Positions 36,300 to 46,360 of a DNA stretch of 50,000 nucleotides are shown here, piece after piece; position 1 is the first letter of the stretch; the number at the start of each line of letters is the position of its first letter. The DNA lies in assembly GCA_905221605.1 (NCBI GenBank), contig CAJNDS010002503.1, forward strand, positions 202,501-252,500, read 5' to 3'. Below the pieces are notes generated by a model, which was not told where the DNA came from, made no database searches, and saw nothing but the letters and a program-made list of their open reading frames with translations. The translations under genes and the position numbers were made by a program. Source of the DNA: Symbiodinium natans. Taxonomy: Eukaryota; Sar; Dinophyceae; Suessiales; Symbiodiniaceae.

Positions 36300-38609
36300 T
36301 CATGACTGATTGGCTGGCTTGCTCTTGACCCTCACACGTTTACTGGTCGAGTTGGCGAGGGCAGATTTCAAAGCGGCACTAGATATGTTCGCGTATTGCA
36401 TCAGGGCTGCCTCATATTCTGGCGATGAAGCTGAAGAGGGGCAAGTGAAGTTGTAGCTATCTGTGGCCGCATCGAAACTACCCAGAACTGACGGAGCAGC
36501 TTTGACAATAGCGCGAAAGTCCCCAAGAGAAGGCTGTTGCGTGAGCTGGTCCTTCGACCTCTGAAGGTTGTACACGCTTCGTGACTTGATGACACAGGTT
36601 TCTGCCCCCTCTGATGAAGCTTCCGCCTTGAGGAGCAACCGACGATAGAATTCGGTGTCAGGCAGTCCGGTGTGTTGTGCTTTCGGTTGCCAGTCTTGAT
36701 CTTTGTTCGAACTCTGTCCCGTCAGAGCAAGAGCAAGCTGATCTTCGTCAGCCATGGGCCTTTTCCGCTTTCTCTCCGCTGAGTCGGCTTCGTTGAACGT
36801 TGAGAAGGCAGACGACTCTTCCTTACCAGCCATGATAGCCACTACGCTCTCTAGAATCTCCAGCAGTCCAAACGCCCGTGCAACCACATCCGCATCGATC
36901 AGGACCGGCGCCTCCGGATTAACCGGCGGCGCCGACTGCTGCCAGGCAAGATCCCAGAGTGCCAAAGCCTCACTGGCCTAAAACCTAAGGAAATCAAAGT
37001 CGAAACTTTCAGAATCGACTACCTTACAAGAGCACCAAAGATTGAAAAGTTTGGTTTGCAGCTAATAAGAAGCCGAAGCAAGCATGGCAAGTTTCCACGG
37101 ACACGCGCCCATCTGGGCACCCTGACCCACGTCACCATCTTCTCGAGCTTGAGCCACCATAATATTAAAATAGCACGAGTAGCTCTTGAAAAGTTGCTTG
37201 CCGCTCTCTGAGAACTCTAGGACGCGGTGCTCCTGCTCAAAGATCTCAGTGAGACGCTGCGCTGCCGGGCGTAGTTCAAGCTCTGGAGGAACGTCTACAT
37301 CTCTGTCTGCCATGGACCACTCTGGCTGAGGACCGTCTGGAGTCTGGCGAAAGCGAAGTTTAGTGACAACGCCGTCTGGCAAGGTGTAAGGCCAACCCAC
37401 TGCATCGGGAAAGAAACCTGCGTCCGTGAACTCAGCAACACCGTCGATGAGGTCGTCCTCGTGCTTTAGTTCCACTGCTGCCTTCTCAGGACTCTCCAAG
37501 CAGTTCAGTCGCAACAAATCAAGCAACACACTGGGGAGTGCGCAGTACTCTACTTTGGCATCCAAGCCGACAGATTCGTACTCCTCATGCGGCTGGATGG
37601 GCTGCCCACTGGCAAACAGGAAGCGAGCTTTTGTTTGGCATCCGTGGTCGCCACGGAGCCCGCGAATCATCTCCACCGCGACGCCGGGATGAAAATTGCC
37701 GGCTAGGGCTGTGTTGACGCTTGGAGAGTGCAAGCCGCCGAACGATCCACAGCTCTTCGTTTCGAACGTGCTCACGCCCGTTTGCAGTAGCCTGTTTGCC
37801 CACCCAGCATTGGGGGTTTGACCAGAAACATCAACGCCTCCAGACATCTGTTTCTTTGCAGCGGAACTTGGACTGTCCAAGATGCCGAGTTCCATTAGAA
37901 ACTCATACGCTTCGTCAAAGAGCAACAGCGTAGAAAACCAGGTACGCCCTCGCAAGCCCTCCCCACTTGCAACGGCGGCTTCGGCTGCAGAAGCAGTAGC
38001 AGACGCATCAATGCCTGGCAAATCCTTGAAGGCTTTAGGATTGTTTTGCACAAAGTTGAAGTCACCACTGCAGCGCTCCTTGCAGCGCTCAATGGTGCCG
38101 CCAAGATATGCCACTGACCATAGACTTAGTCGCGCATGTCTGTCATCTTGTGCCTCGGCTGGAGCAGCCAGGTCTTGCATCAGCGTGTCTTCGTGCCTGC
38201 CGTCTTCTTGTACTGTGGTAGTCTTCACCTTGGCATCCACACTCTTGTTCTGGAGAAGTCGGCGAAAAGTCTTGCGGACGCATTGGTCTGCTACAGATGC
38301 GAACACCTCCGCAATGGATGTGAGACCGCTTTTGCGCGTCTGACTGTAATTACAGTTGAGAATCCACAAGGCGACCGGTGAGAGCCCGCCCCAAATTCGA
38401 AGCAAAGCTCCGTTCGAGGCTACTACGACACCAACCAGCGCGTAGAGAAAGATTGGCAGAGCTGGGTGGCTTTTACGAACAGACTGCAGATGAATAGCAG
38501 CGTGTCCACGTTCACCCAAGATCCGCTTTCCACTAGCAGTCCACTCCTTCTGCACATAGGTGTAGACGTTCTTCATCGTGGAAATGTACTGCTTAGGAGG
38601 GCTCGACAT
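36300..38609 (-). CDS. DUF3987-like P-loop protein, two exons
   Basis: Exon 1 runs from ATG 38609 to about 37080 and exon 2 from 36977 to 36300, giving about 735 residues. The intron (37079-36978, 102 bp) is inferred. It starts GC and ends TTTTAG, and joining the exons gives a continuous helix from PWKLAMLA into SEALALWDLA. Without splicing, a TAG at 37064-37062 ends the frame. A hydrophobic stretch (HPALPIFLYALVGVV) precedes a degenerate Walker A-like SQTRKSGLT. A Walker B-like LLLFDEAYEFL follows. Then come ALAGNFHPGV and KARFLFASG, in the order and spacing I know from DUF3987 ATPase-like proteins. The C-terminal ~150 residues are Lys/Arg/Ser-rich. DUF3987 proteins are often found with primases or helicases of mobile elements; the role here is unknown. 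Confidence 0.6.
36978..37079 (-). other. Inferred GC-AG intron
   Basis: The minus strand begins GCTTCGGCTT and ends CCTTAGGTTTTAG. Non-GT donors, including GC, are common in dinoflagellates. The call rests on restoring a family-like helix across the junction and on the stop codon inside. Confidence 0.5.
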
Positions 38610-38675
38610 GATGGCGAGACACAGCCGGACTCAGCACCAAAGCTGTAATCAACAGATCAAAACCCTGGAAACTTG

Positions 38676-38730
38676 GGCCGTGCGCTTTCATGAAGACTCA
38701 GACACTATCGCTGGCCGTGCGCTTTCATGA
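38676..38730. repeat. Short direct repeat GGCCGTGCGCTTTCATGA
   Basis: The 18-bp unit occurs at 38676-38693 and 38713-38730, just upstream of the DUF3987-like gene. It could be a small regulatory duplication or a footprint. Confidence 0.8.
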
Positions 38731-38944
38731 GTTTGACCCAGACGCACAATGCCGGAACACTCTCTGCTTTGGGCACCGCCCCGCCTCAAAGCAGCTCGCA
38801 GCTGTTTATTTTTTTTCACTCGTGGTGAGAGTGCCGTTCTTCACACCCCCCCCGTGTGTATGCGTCAGTGTTTGTTTTAGGGTTTAGGGTTAGGGCAACG
38901 AAACTGACGAGCCGGCCACTGCATCTGAGGTCGGAACCTGAGCA

Positions 38945-39729
38945 GAAATTAAAATATTATATCTGTACATATTTATTACATATTTATGTTGTTTATATAT
39001 TATAAAATATATATTCTATTAATTAATTATATAGGGTTTAGGGTTTAGGGTTTAGGGTTTAGGGTTTAGGGTTTAGGGTTTAGGGTTTAGGGTTTAGGGT
39101 TTAGGGTTTAGGGTTCAGGGTTTAGGGTTTAGGGTTTCAATATATATATATATATATATTGTATTATACAAAATATTTATATGATATGTATTTTTCGATA
39201 TATTATATAAATACGTTGTGTCTAATTTTTACATGTTATATTATATATATTATATATATATAATACATATATATATATATTATTAAATTATATTATATAT
39301 ATAATATATATTATTATTATAAATAATAATATATGTATATAATGATAATAATAATAATAATACACATACTAATCTATTTTTATATATATACACATATTGG
39401 TATTGTTATTATTCTTATGAATAAAAATAGATGTATATATAATAATAATAATAATAATAGTCATATATTTATATATACATGTATTAGTTTATTATTATGA
39501 ATAATAATCATATATAATAATAATAATATAAAATAAAATAATACTAATAATAATAATATAATAAATAATATAATAATATATTATATATATCATATATAGT
39601 TATTATATTATGAAAAATAATATATATATGTATATATATAATAATAATAAAATAATAAATTATAATAATATATTTATAATAATATATTTATATATACATA
39701 TATATATATATATTATTATGAATATAATA

Positions 39730-39762
<33 letters not shown>

Positions 39763-39771
39763 GATAATAAT

Positions 39772-39813
<42 letters not shown>

Positions 39814-39897
39814 ATTATCATTATTATTATTATTATATATAATATTTTTCTATATAATATAGATATATATATAGTATTATTAAACATTACTACGATG
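38945..39897. repeat. Very AT-rich block (TA, TAA and TTA microsatellites)
   Basis: Nearly pure A/T apart from the telomere array inside it. (TAA)n and (TA)n runs dominate. Around 39735-39850 they form a long imperfect palindrome centred on a (TA)n core near 39805. Open frames are Ile/Tyr/Asn simple sequence and are not genes. Confidence 0.9.
39034..39138. repeat. TTTAGGG array embedded in the AT-rich block
   Basis: About 15 units, one with a TTCAGGG variant, bounded by AATTATATA on the left and CAATATATATA on the right. Confidence 0.95.
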
Positions 39898-40015
39898 TGG
39901 TAACAGGGCCTTCTTATACAAGTAACTGAAATGCTAATGTTCCTGATATTGCAGACCTGACAGACTATTTAAACTCTTCCGAGGCGTTTCAAAATCTTCA
40001 CACTTTTCAGGCAGC

Positions 40016-40160
40016 CCAGACTTTTCAGACTTTTCAGACTTTTCAGACTTTTCAGACATTTCAGACTTTTCAGACTTTTCAGACTTTTCAGACTTTTCAG
40101 ACTTTTCAGACTTTTCAGACTTTTCAGACTTTTCAGACTTTTCAGACTTTTCAGCTTTTC
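40016..40160. repeat. TTTTCAGAC array
   Basis: About 15 head-to-tail 9-mers, mostly perfect. Confidence 0.95.
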
Positions 40161-40204
40161 AGAGATATTCCAGAATCAAACAGATATCTGACAAAAAAAT
40201 GAAA

Positions 40205-40930
40205 TGTCTGGAAATGTCTGAAATATCTGAAAAGTCTGAAATGTTTGGAATGTCTGAAACATCTGAAAAGTCTGAAATGTCTGAAATATCTGAAATGTCT
40301 GAAAAGTCTGGGATGACTGGAATGTTTGAAAAGCTTGGAATTTCTGGAATATCTGAAAAGTCTGAAAAGTCTGAAAAGTCTGAAAAGTCTGAAAAGTCTG
40401 AAAAGTCTGAAAAGTCTGAAATCTGAAAAGTCTGAAAAGTCTGAAAAGTCTGGAATGTTTGAAATATCTGAGAAGTCTGAAATGTCTGGAATGTTTGAAA
40501 AGTTTGAGTCTTTTAGGATTCCTGGAAAGTATGGAATCTTGAAAACGTTTGGAATGTCTGAGAAGCTTGGAATGTCTGAAGAGTTTAGAAATTTTGGAAT
40601 GCATGGAATGTCTGAAAAGTCTGAAAAGTCTGAAAAGTCTGAAAAGTCTGAAAAGTCTGAAAAGTCTGAAAAGTCTGAAAAGTCTGAAATGTCTGAAAAG
40701 TCTGAAAAGTCTGAAAAGTCTGAAAAGTCTGAAAAGTGTGGAATGTCTGAAATATCTGAAAAGTTTGAAATGTTTAGGATATCTTAAAAGTTTGGAAATC
40801 TTGGCATGTCTGGAATGTTGGAAACGTCCGGAATATCGGAAACGTTTGGAATGTCTGGAAAGTTTGGAAATTCTGGAATGTCTGGAAAGTCTGGAATGTT
40901 TGACACGTCTGGAATGTCTGAAAAGTTGAG
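40205..40930. repeat. GTCTGAAAA array (inverse of the preceding array)
   Basis: 9-mer units with variants (GTCTGGAAT, ATCTGAAAT), including pure runs at about 40352-40423 and 40612-40690. The unit is the reverse complement of the left array. The translation is a Ser-Glu-Lys repeat open for about 150 codons, which follows from the 9-bp period and is not evidence of a gene. Confidence 0.93.
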
Positions 40931-40966
40931 AATGTCTAGAACATCTGAAACATCTAAGATGTCTTG

Positions 40967-41081
40967 AATATATAGAGCGTCTGGAAGGGTTGGTATGCTA
41001 GGAATATATTCAAAACGAGCTAAAATATATAGAGCGGCTGGAAGGGTTGGTATGCTAGAAATAAATTCAAAACGAGCTAAC
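40967..41081. repeat. Two tandem copies of a 57-bp unit
   Basis: Both copies run from AATATATAGAGCG to AAAACGAGCTAA with a few substitutions. They lie at 40967-41023 and 41024-41081, inside the inverted-repeat element. Confidence 0.88.
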
Positions 41082-41131
41082 ATGATAAATTTGAACGAAG
41101 GCCTAGTGGATCACAGGAGGCCCTGTTACCA

Positions 41132-42060
41132 TATGTATATATATATATATGTATGTAGACATGTGTCATGAATGCGAGGTTTAGGGTTTAGGGCCGAGAG
41201 GTGGCAGTATAAGGATGATTATGTTCGTGTTTGGGTGGGGGGGGGGGGTCCGGGGACCCGATGTTTTTGTTGTCGTGGCTCACGACAGCAAAACAAAACC
41301 GCCCCACCGCACAAGCAGCACCCCCAATGCCACAAAAGCCGAGCATGGGCCAGCGAGTGAATGAGTGTGTGTGTGTGTGTCGCCCTCGCATTGCTGCGCT
41401 ACACAACACGCACCCCCGCGCCAACTGCGAAACAATCGTGTTAAAGGCAGGGGGGCCACATGATTTTGTGGGAAGGCCTGAGCCCGAAGGCCTGAGCGCC
41501 TTTCTGGATTTGGGCTTAGGGCCTCCCATAAACTCATCCGCCAGGTGTTGTTTGAGCTGCTCCGGTCTGTGCCAGCAAGGACGGGGGAGCTTCGTGCACA
41601 TTGGAGCTTACTTTTGGGATCTTTGCTGCGGCTTCAGGTTTGGACCGTAGGGCTCAGGGCAGGTTTTCTTCGGAACACTCTATACCGACTACTATAACTC
41701 AGCAGCTGAACGAGTGCACTTTACACTTTTTGGGAATCTATAACCCCCTATAAAACTGAAAGTGTACACTTTTTGGGGGCTTATCAACTCAGCAACTAAG
41801 ATAAGAGAGAACGGCCTATTTTCAACCTCTGGAACCCGACTCTCCAAAGCCAAGGGTCGACTCTTAAAAACATCGGAGACCCGCTTCAGGAGCGCGTCAG
41901 TGCAGCAAGCCGCTTGTTTCGAACCCTGAACCCTAAACAAAACCCTAAACCCGGAACCCTGAAGTTCCTGAACCCTAAACCCTAAACCCTAAACCCTAGA
42001 GGCCTGTCTAAAGTTCGGAAGGTCGCTCTGGGAGTTGAACCTTCCCATTGCTCGGAGAAA
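41132..42060. other. Unassigned DNA, with short telomere-like patches
   Basis: TA microsatellite at 41132-41152, G-run near 41237-41249, GT run at 41366-41380, and CCCTAAA units at about 41935-41998. 41690-41800 holds two copies of a CACTTTTTGGG-containing motif. Open frames of up to 139 codons occur on both strands at 41188-41650 without family resemblance. Confidence 0.4.
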
Positions 42061-42171
42061 GGGCGCCCCACACCCTATATTATTATTTTTATTAATCATA
42101 TTCATTTTTATATTATGATTATAATAATTATTATTATTGTTATTATTGTTATTATGATTATTATCATGATC

Positions 42172-42211
42172 AAGGCGGGAAGTCAGCCCCTGCGCAGCGA
42201 CTTCCCGCCTT
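42172..42211. other. GC-rich hairpin in AT-rich surroundings
   Basis: AAGGCGGGAAGTC (42172-42184) pairs perfectly with GACTTCCCGCCTT (42199-42211) across a 14-nt loop. Upstream is a TTATTATTG-type AT-rich stretch (42080-42170). Confidence 0.85.
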
Positions 42212-42274
42212 AGTAAAAGAAAAACAGACTAAAATATCTTCAAATCCCATATTTCGTGCCGAGACGCGCTGTTT

Positions 42275-42355
42275 AGGTTTTAGGTTTTAGGGTTTAGGGT
42301 TTAGGGTTTAGGGTTTAGGGTTTAGGGTTTAGGGTTTAGGGTTTAGGGTTTAGGG
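42275..42355. repeat. TTTAGGG array of about 11 units
   Basis: Begins with TTTTAGG variants and then perfect TTTAGGG units, ending at GCATATTTG. Confidence 0.95.
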
Positions 42356-42869
42356 CATATTTGTGCTATATTTAAGAGATTAGTACCAAACTATATTTTT
42401 GCGGGTAAGCACACGTGAATCACATTGTTTTACGGGTGAGTGAAACGCACGCCGTACAAGAATATCATAACGTAGTGCATTCATGAGGTTGTTTCGTTGT
42501 TGTGTTCACACCCCTATTAGAAATAGTACTTTGAAGGGGCCGCATGAATATTGCTATTCTGTGGGCCCTTAACATGAATGTTCTTACAGGGATAAAGCCT
42601 TAGGACTTTCTCCTCCATTCAGTTCACCCACGACATGAAGATATTAATCATACATCCGTGAATGACATGAACGGGAAAAAAGTACAGCATTTTTGATGGA
42701 CAAAACGCGTCTTTTTCCCTGTCATGTCTTTAAGAATGGCATTATTAACCCAATCCTGCAGAATCAATTTAATATTATATTTGCGTAAATAAAAGCCCTT
42801 AATCTTTTTTTATTTATTTAGTTTTTTTTTTTGGGGGGGGGGGATAGTTTCTGAAGCTCTATTATTTGT
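42356..42869. other. Unassigned AT-rich DNA next to the cox3-like fragment
   Basis: No repeats and no long frame. Base composition resembles the following mitochondrial-like segment, and it may belong to the same insertion, but no gene piece was recognised. A T12-G11 homopolymer junction is at about 42822-42843. Confidence 0.35.
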
Positions 42870-42879
42870 ATCCTTGTTT

Positions 42880-43190
42880 GGGACATCGTTTCATTCATTA
42901 TCTTGTCCAACTTTAGGGATGTGGCCTGGAGAAGCTTTGTGAATTAACTTATACTAACACACTTATTTTATGTAATGCTGCTATATCTTTAGGAAGTGCT
43001 TTCGTTTATTTAGAAATTACCTCACCATACATATGCTATTTTCTTCTTTTTGCGGTCATTCTATTTATCATCTCTTTTTTTAGTTTGTAGATTAAATTTT
43101 TTCGTATTACATTAATGATTCACTTTGTAGGTGTCTTTTCTGTTTTCTTACAGCATTACATTTCTTTCATCTAGTTCTTGTTATTTGCTT
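42880..43190 (+). pseudogene. cox3: Mitochondrial cox3-like fragment (nuclear mitochondrial insertion)
   Basis: One frame (42920-43090) reads ELTYTNTLILCNAAISLGSA and then hydrophobic YLEITSPYICYFLLF, ending at TAG. A shifted frame from 43111 reads INDSLCRCLF and then LTALHFFHLVL. These match the layout of cytochrome c oxidase subunit III: the NT-L-L-S segment, a transmembrane helix, the ndSlygslF motif, and the TGxHxxH motif. Just upstream, another frame reads PTLGMWPG, like the conserved WPP segment. Three frames are needed, so it is not functional here. The AT-rich composition contrasts with nearby genes. Cox3 is one of three proteins retained in dinoflagellate mitochondrial DNA. The identification is by eye. 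Confidence 0.5.
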
Positions 43191-44030
43191 GTTTGTATTA
43201 TCTTGCTTTTCTTGCATTCACACCTTGTCTGACCCCAGATTTGGCCCGACACGTGTGCGCATGCTTTGTCAAACGTGAGAGTGCTGTCTTGGATTTCCTG
43301 GTCGGCTGCATAACTTCCCATGGTGTGCACAGGTGGAGTACGACAAAACTCTAATCCTAGTACGCAAGGCTCATAGAAACTAATAAACAAACACCCATGC
43401 CCAAAAACAAAACAAAACAACAAAAGCCTAAACATACTAATTTTGCCGGACTCGTGGGAAACTGGGACGCCGAAACCAAAAAAATCAGACCGAAAAAACA
43501 ATTCTCCAAACCAAAAAAACCAATACCAAAAACACACAAAATACCAAAAACACCAAAAACACCAAAAACACCAAAAACACCAAAAATACCAAAAACACCA
43601 AAAATGCCAAAAACACCAAAATACCAAAATCACCAAAAACACCAAAGATACCAAAAAAACAATTTTCCGGGACTTTTGATGCGTAAGCTTATTTCCACAG
43701 CTTTCACAGAGTACCGGATTTTTTTTTGTTTTTTGGTATTGGTTTTTTTGGTTTTGTGGAAATTGGTTTTCTGAGCTTGTTGTGTTGAGTTGTTCGGTTG
43801 TCGGTGTTCCTGTTCTCCCAAGTGCAAAATTCATATATTTGGGGCTTTGCCTATTTTTGGCAATTCTGGCCCGATGAATAAAACCCCAAAAACGCAGGGG
43901 CTGAGAAACCGCTTTGAACCTTATTATTAGATTATTGAACGTCTAATTATTATTCCTATTCTTATTATTATAAGCTCTACTCGACAGAACCTGGCTCCGC
44001 AAGAAGCTCACTCCTTCAAACTCTAATGCA
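43191..44030. repeat. ACCAAAAAC microsatellite region with inverted repeat
   Basis: ACCAAAAAC and CACCAAAA units fill about 43500-43660. AAACCAAAAAAACCAATACC at 43508-43527 is the reverse complement of 43735-43754. A 217-codon minus-strand frame across this region is repeat-derived and rejected. AT-rich unassigned sequence follows. Confidence 0.7.
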
Positions 44031-44590
44031 GGGCTTAGGGCTTCGGTTTTAGGGCTTCCTTAGGGCCTTAGGGTTCAGAGTTTCGGGGTTTAGGACTTAA
44101 AGGGCTTTCTTAGGGTCTTAGGGTTCAGAGTTTCGGGGTTTGGGACCTCAAGTTTCTGGTTCGCATCCTTCGCCCGAAGTCCGGAAGTGCTGCGGCCAGC
44201 CAAGGCCCTCTTGCCGCGGGAGTGGCCTAGACGCAGAAGTCTTGGGGGCTAGGGGGTGTAGGTTCCATACACTATAAACCGAAGCTCTTAACCTAAGCCT
44301 TACGCAAAAAGACGGACGTGGACACCAGGGCCGCTCTGCGACAGCTTTGTGTTGCAGAGGTGTCTCGGCGTAATATGCATCTGCACCTTCGCAAAAAAAA
44401 GGGGCCGAAACCCCAGGTCCGCAGAGGCTCACGGCGCCACTGTACTCCTAAACCCTCACCCGAAACTCCCACACTTCTGAGCCATCCGCTAACTCGAAGT
44501 TGCTTAAACCGTCAAGTCCTAAACCCGGGGTACCCTCAGCTTCAAGGGGTGCCGAGGCTTTCGCCTAAACCCGAAATGCCGAACCCTAAG
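44031..44590. other. Unassigned DNA with degenerate TTAGGGTTC-like units
   Basis: Two similar segments (about 44035-44095 and 44100-44150) share TTCCTTAGGGCCTTAGGGTT-like sequence. No gene is recognised. Confidence 0.45.
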
Positions 44591-44596
44591 CTTGGT

Positions 44597-44686
44597 CATG
44601 GTTGGGTAACATTTTACATTTTTAAGGGTACTTAAACCCAATAAGGAATAACAAATATTTTTTTAAAAAATATTTTCCCAACCATG
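44597..44686 (+). mobile_element. MITE-like element, copy 2
   Basis: A 90-bp AT-rich element with perfect 10-bp terminal inverted repeats CATGGTTGGG / CCCAACCATG. The interior aligns with 1191-1275 (GTAACATTTT, ATTTTTAAGGGTACT, AAGGAATAA). This copy has the better-preserved ends. No coding capacity. Confidence 0.65.
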
Positions 44687-45925
44687 AACTAGTAAACATT
44701 AGGGCTCGGTGCCCTAGGTGCTACGTGGAGTGCGCCTGTGAACTGGTGCAGCTCGTGGTGCGGGCGCCCGGAAGCTGTTAGCGGGGCTTAGGGTCTGAGG
44801 TGTGTCGGGCCTTAAGAGTTTAGGGCCTTTGGGGTCTACTTTGGGCACTGGCCGAGGGCAAATGACAATATGCGACATACGATAATTGAATAGGAGCACA
44901 GGCAACACTAGAAAACAAAGCAGATATGATAGATAAGTTTAATGCTTTTTCGAAGCAATTTGTGGATAGTAACTTGCATCGTCATTCAGGTTTGGGGCGA
45001 GCGGCAGAGAAAGGGAACTGGCAAATATGGATAGGCATTGCTCGTTGTGTTGTGTTCGGAAAGTCAGTTTGATACACAAATACACGAGATGTGATGATCA
45101 GGAATACTTTTATGACATGAGGTTGAACGCAGAACCTAAACCTGTATGCCCTAAACCCTCAACCCCAATATCCTTGCACTCGATTAGAGGTCGCGGCCGA
45201 AGGCGCCAAAGACAAGCAGGCGCGCCGGCACCCGCCCAGATCTGAACCTATAGACCCAGTATATGGGGGGGTTCAGGGTTCAGCGTTCCCCCCACCCCCC
45301 AACCCCCGCTGGAGCTACCTCAATACCTTCCAGCGGAGATGTCTGTAATTATTGGGTGTCTCTGCCTTTTGTCAACAAGTACAAGATTGTCATCCAGAAC
45401 GCCGAGATCTTAAACTATCAACCGCCGCAGCCCCAAACAACCAAGCCTGCTGAATCAGTGTCCCTATCCTCCCCGTCTCAAAAACTTGGTTTCAGAAGAG
45501 TGGATGTTTATCCCTTATCAACCTTTCAAGCAATAAACATGGCACCCTCTTTATCAAAACCCTTAAACGAAAAGCCATCCCTGCGACACCTTGATGGTGG
45601 GAGGAAGGTGAGTTTCTAGCACCCCTTCCGCCTCGCCCCTCGCCCCTGGCCAGTGGGACCTCGTTTTCGGATTCCTTGTAAGGGCTCGCTTTCCTTCTGA
45701 ACCCAATCAGCAACAAACGGCTCTCTGCTTATTCCGAGGGTGCAGGGTTTTAGGGCATTACCGATATTTTTGGTGTGTTTCCAAGGGAGTATGGACGGCA
45801 TTGTTCCTCTATAACACTTAGTATCCTTGCATACTCTAGAGCAGGAGCTTTGGGAATGAAGGTGGGGGGAAGCTGTGATGAGACTCTGAATCCCGAAGTC
45901 GCACATGAGATTAAGCCTAGCCCTA
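44687..45925. other. Unassigned intergenic DNA
   Basis: Mostly single-copy-looking sequence without long telomere-like arrays. A 118-codon plus-strand frame (45263-45619) and a 115-codon minus-strand frame overlap and have no family resemblance. Confidence 0.35.
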
Positions 45926-46325
45926 AACCACAAACCCCAAAACCCTAAACCCCAAACCCTCAACCCTCAACCCTAAACCCCAAACCCCAAACCTTCAACC
46001 CTCAACCCTAAACCCTAAACCGTCCAAGGCCTGGAACCTCATCTGGGGCAGGCTGGCCTGGCTAAAGGCTTCCCGGCGCGGTTTAGGGTTCAGGGTTTGG
46101 GGTTTAGGGTTTAGGGTTTAGGGGCTCTGAAGGTCGTGTGGCTTATGGTGTCTTTGGGTTTTGTGTCGAGGGTTCCCTAGGGTTTGGGGCTTAAGGTTGC
46201 TTGGGGTCTGGGCCTGAGGGTTGCTTCAGGTTTGGGTTTTTCGCTTTAGCTCGTGGACCTAGGGCCTTTGTTGGGTTTTGGGTTTGAGGGCTTTAGAGGT
46301 AGGGCGGCTTAGGCGGGCGTCAGGG
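45926..46325. repeat. CCCTAAA block then TTTAGGG block
   Basis: CCCTAAA, CCCCAAA and CCCTCAA units at about 45928-46020 are followed by unique DNA and then TTTAGGG units at 46080-46122 in opposite orientation. Confidence 0.85.
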
Positions 46326-46327
46326 TG

Positions 46328-46360
46328 TTTTTTTTTTTTTTTTTTGGGGGGGGGGGGGGG
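46328..46360. repeat. T18-G15 homopolymer junction
   Basis: A poly-T run passes directly into a poly-G run. The same arrangement, shorter, is at about 42822-42843. Confidence 0.9.

Larger units (their letters stand above)
39898..41131. mobile_element. 1,234-bp element with 14-bp terminal inverted repeats
   Basis: TGGTAACAGGGCCT at 39898-39911 is the exact reverse complement of 41118-41131. Between them lie a (TTTTCAGAC)n array, a short spacer, a long array of the complementary unit GTCTGAAAA, and two 57-bp repeats. No transposase is encoded. No clear target duplication is seen at the ends. The best reading is a non-autonomous element whose interior was filled by repeat expansion, or a fold-back element. 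Confidence 0.6.

Noticed and set aside
40176-40929. Open frames of 126-153 codons encoding Ser-Glu-Lys or Phe-Gln-Thr repeats
   Set aside because: A 9-bp repeat without stop codons stays open in several frames and on both strands, so length is not evidence here.
41188-41650. Overlapping frames of 137 and 139 codons on opposite strands
   Set aside because: Antisense open frames in GC-rich sequence with GT and G runs; no domain on either strand.
43181-43834. 217-codon minus-strand open frame
   Set aside because: Its middle is the ACCAAAAAC microsatellite read backwards (Phe/Trp/Cys repeats), and the rest overlaps the inverted repeat and the end of the cox3-like fragment.
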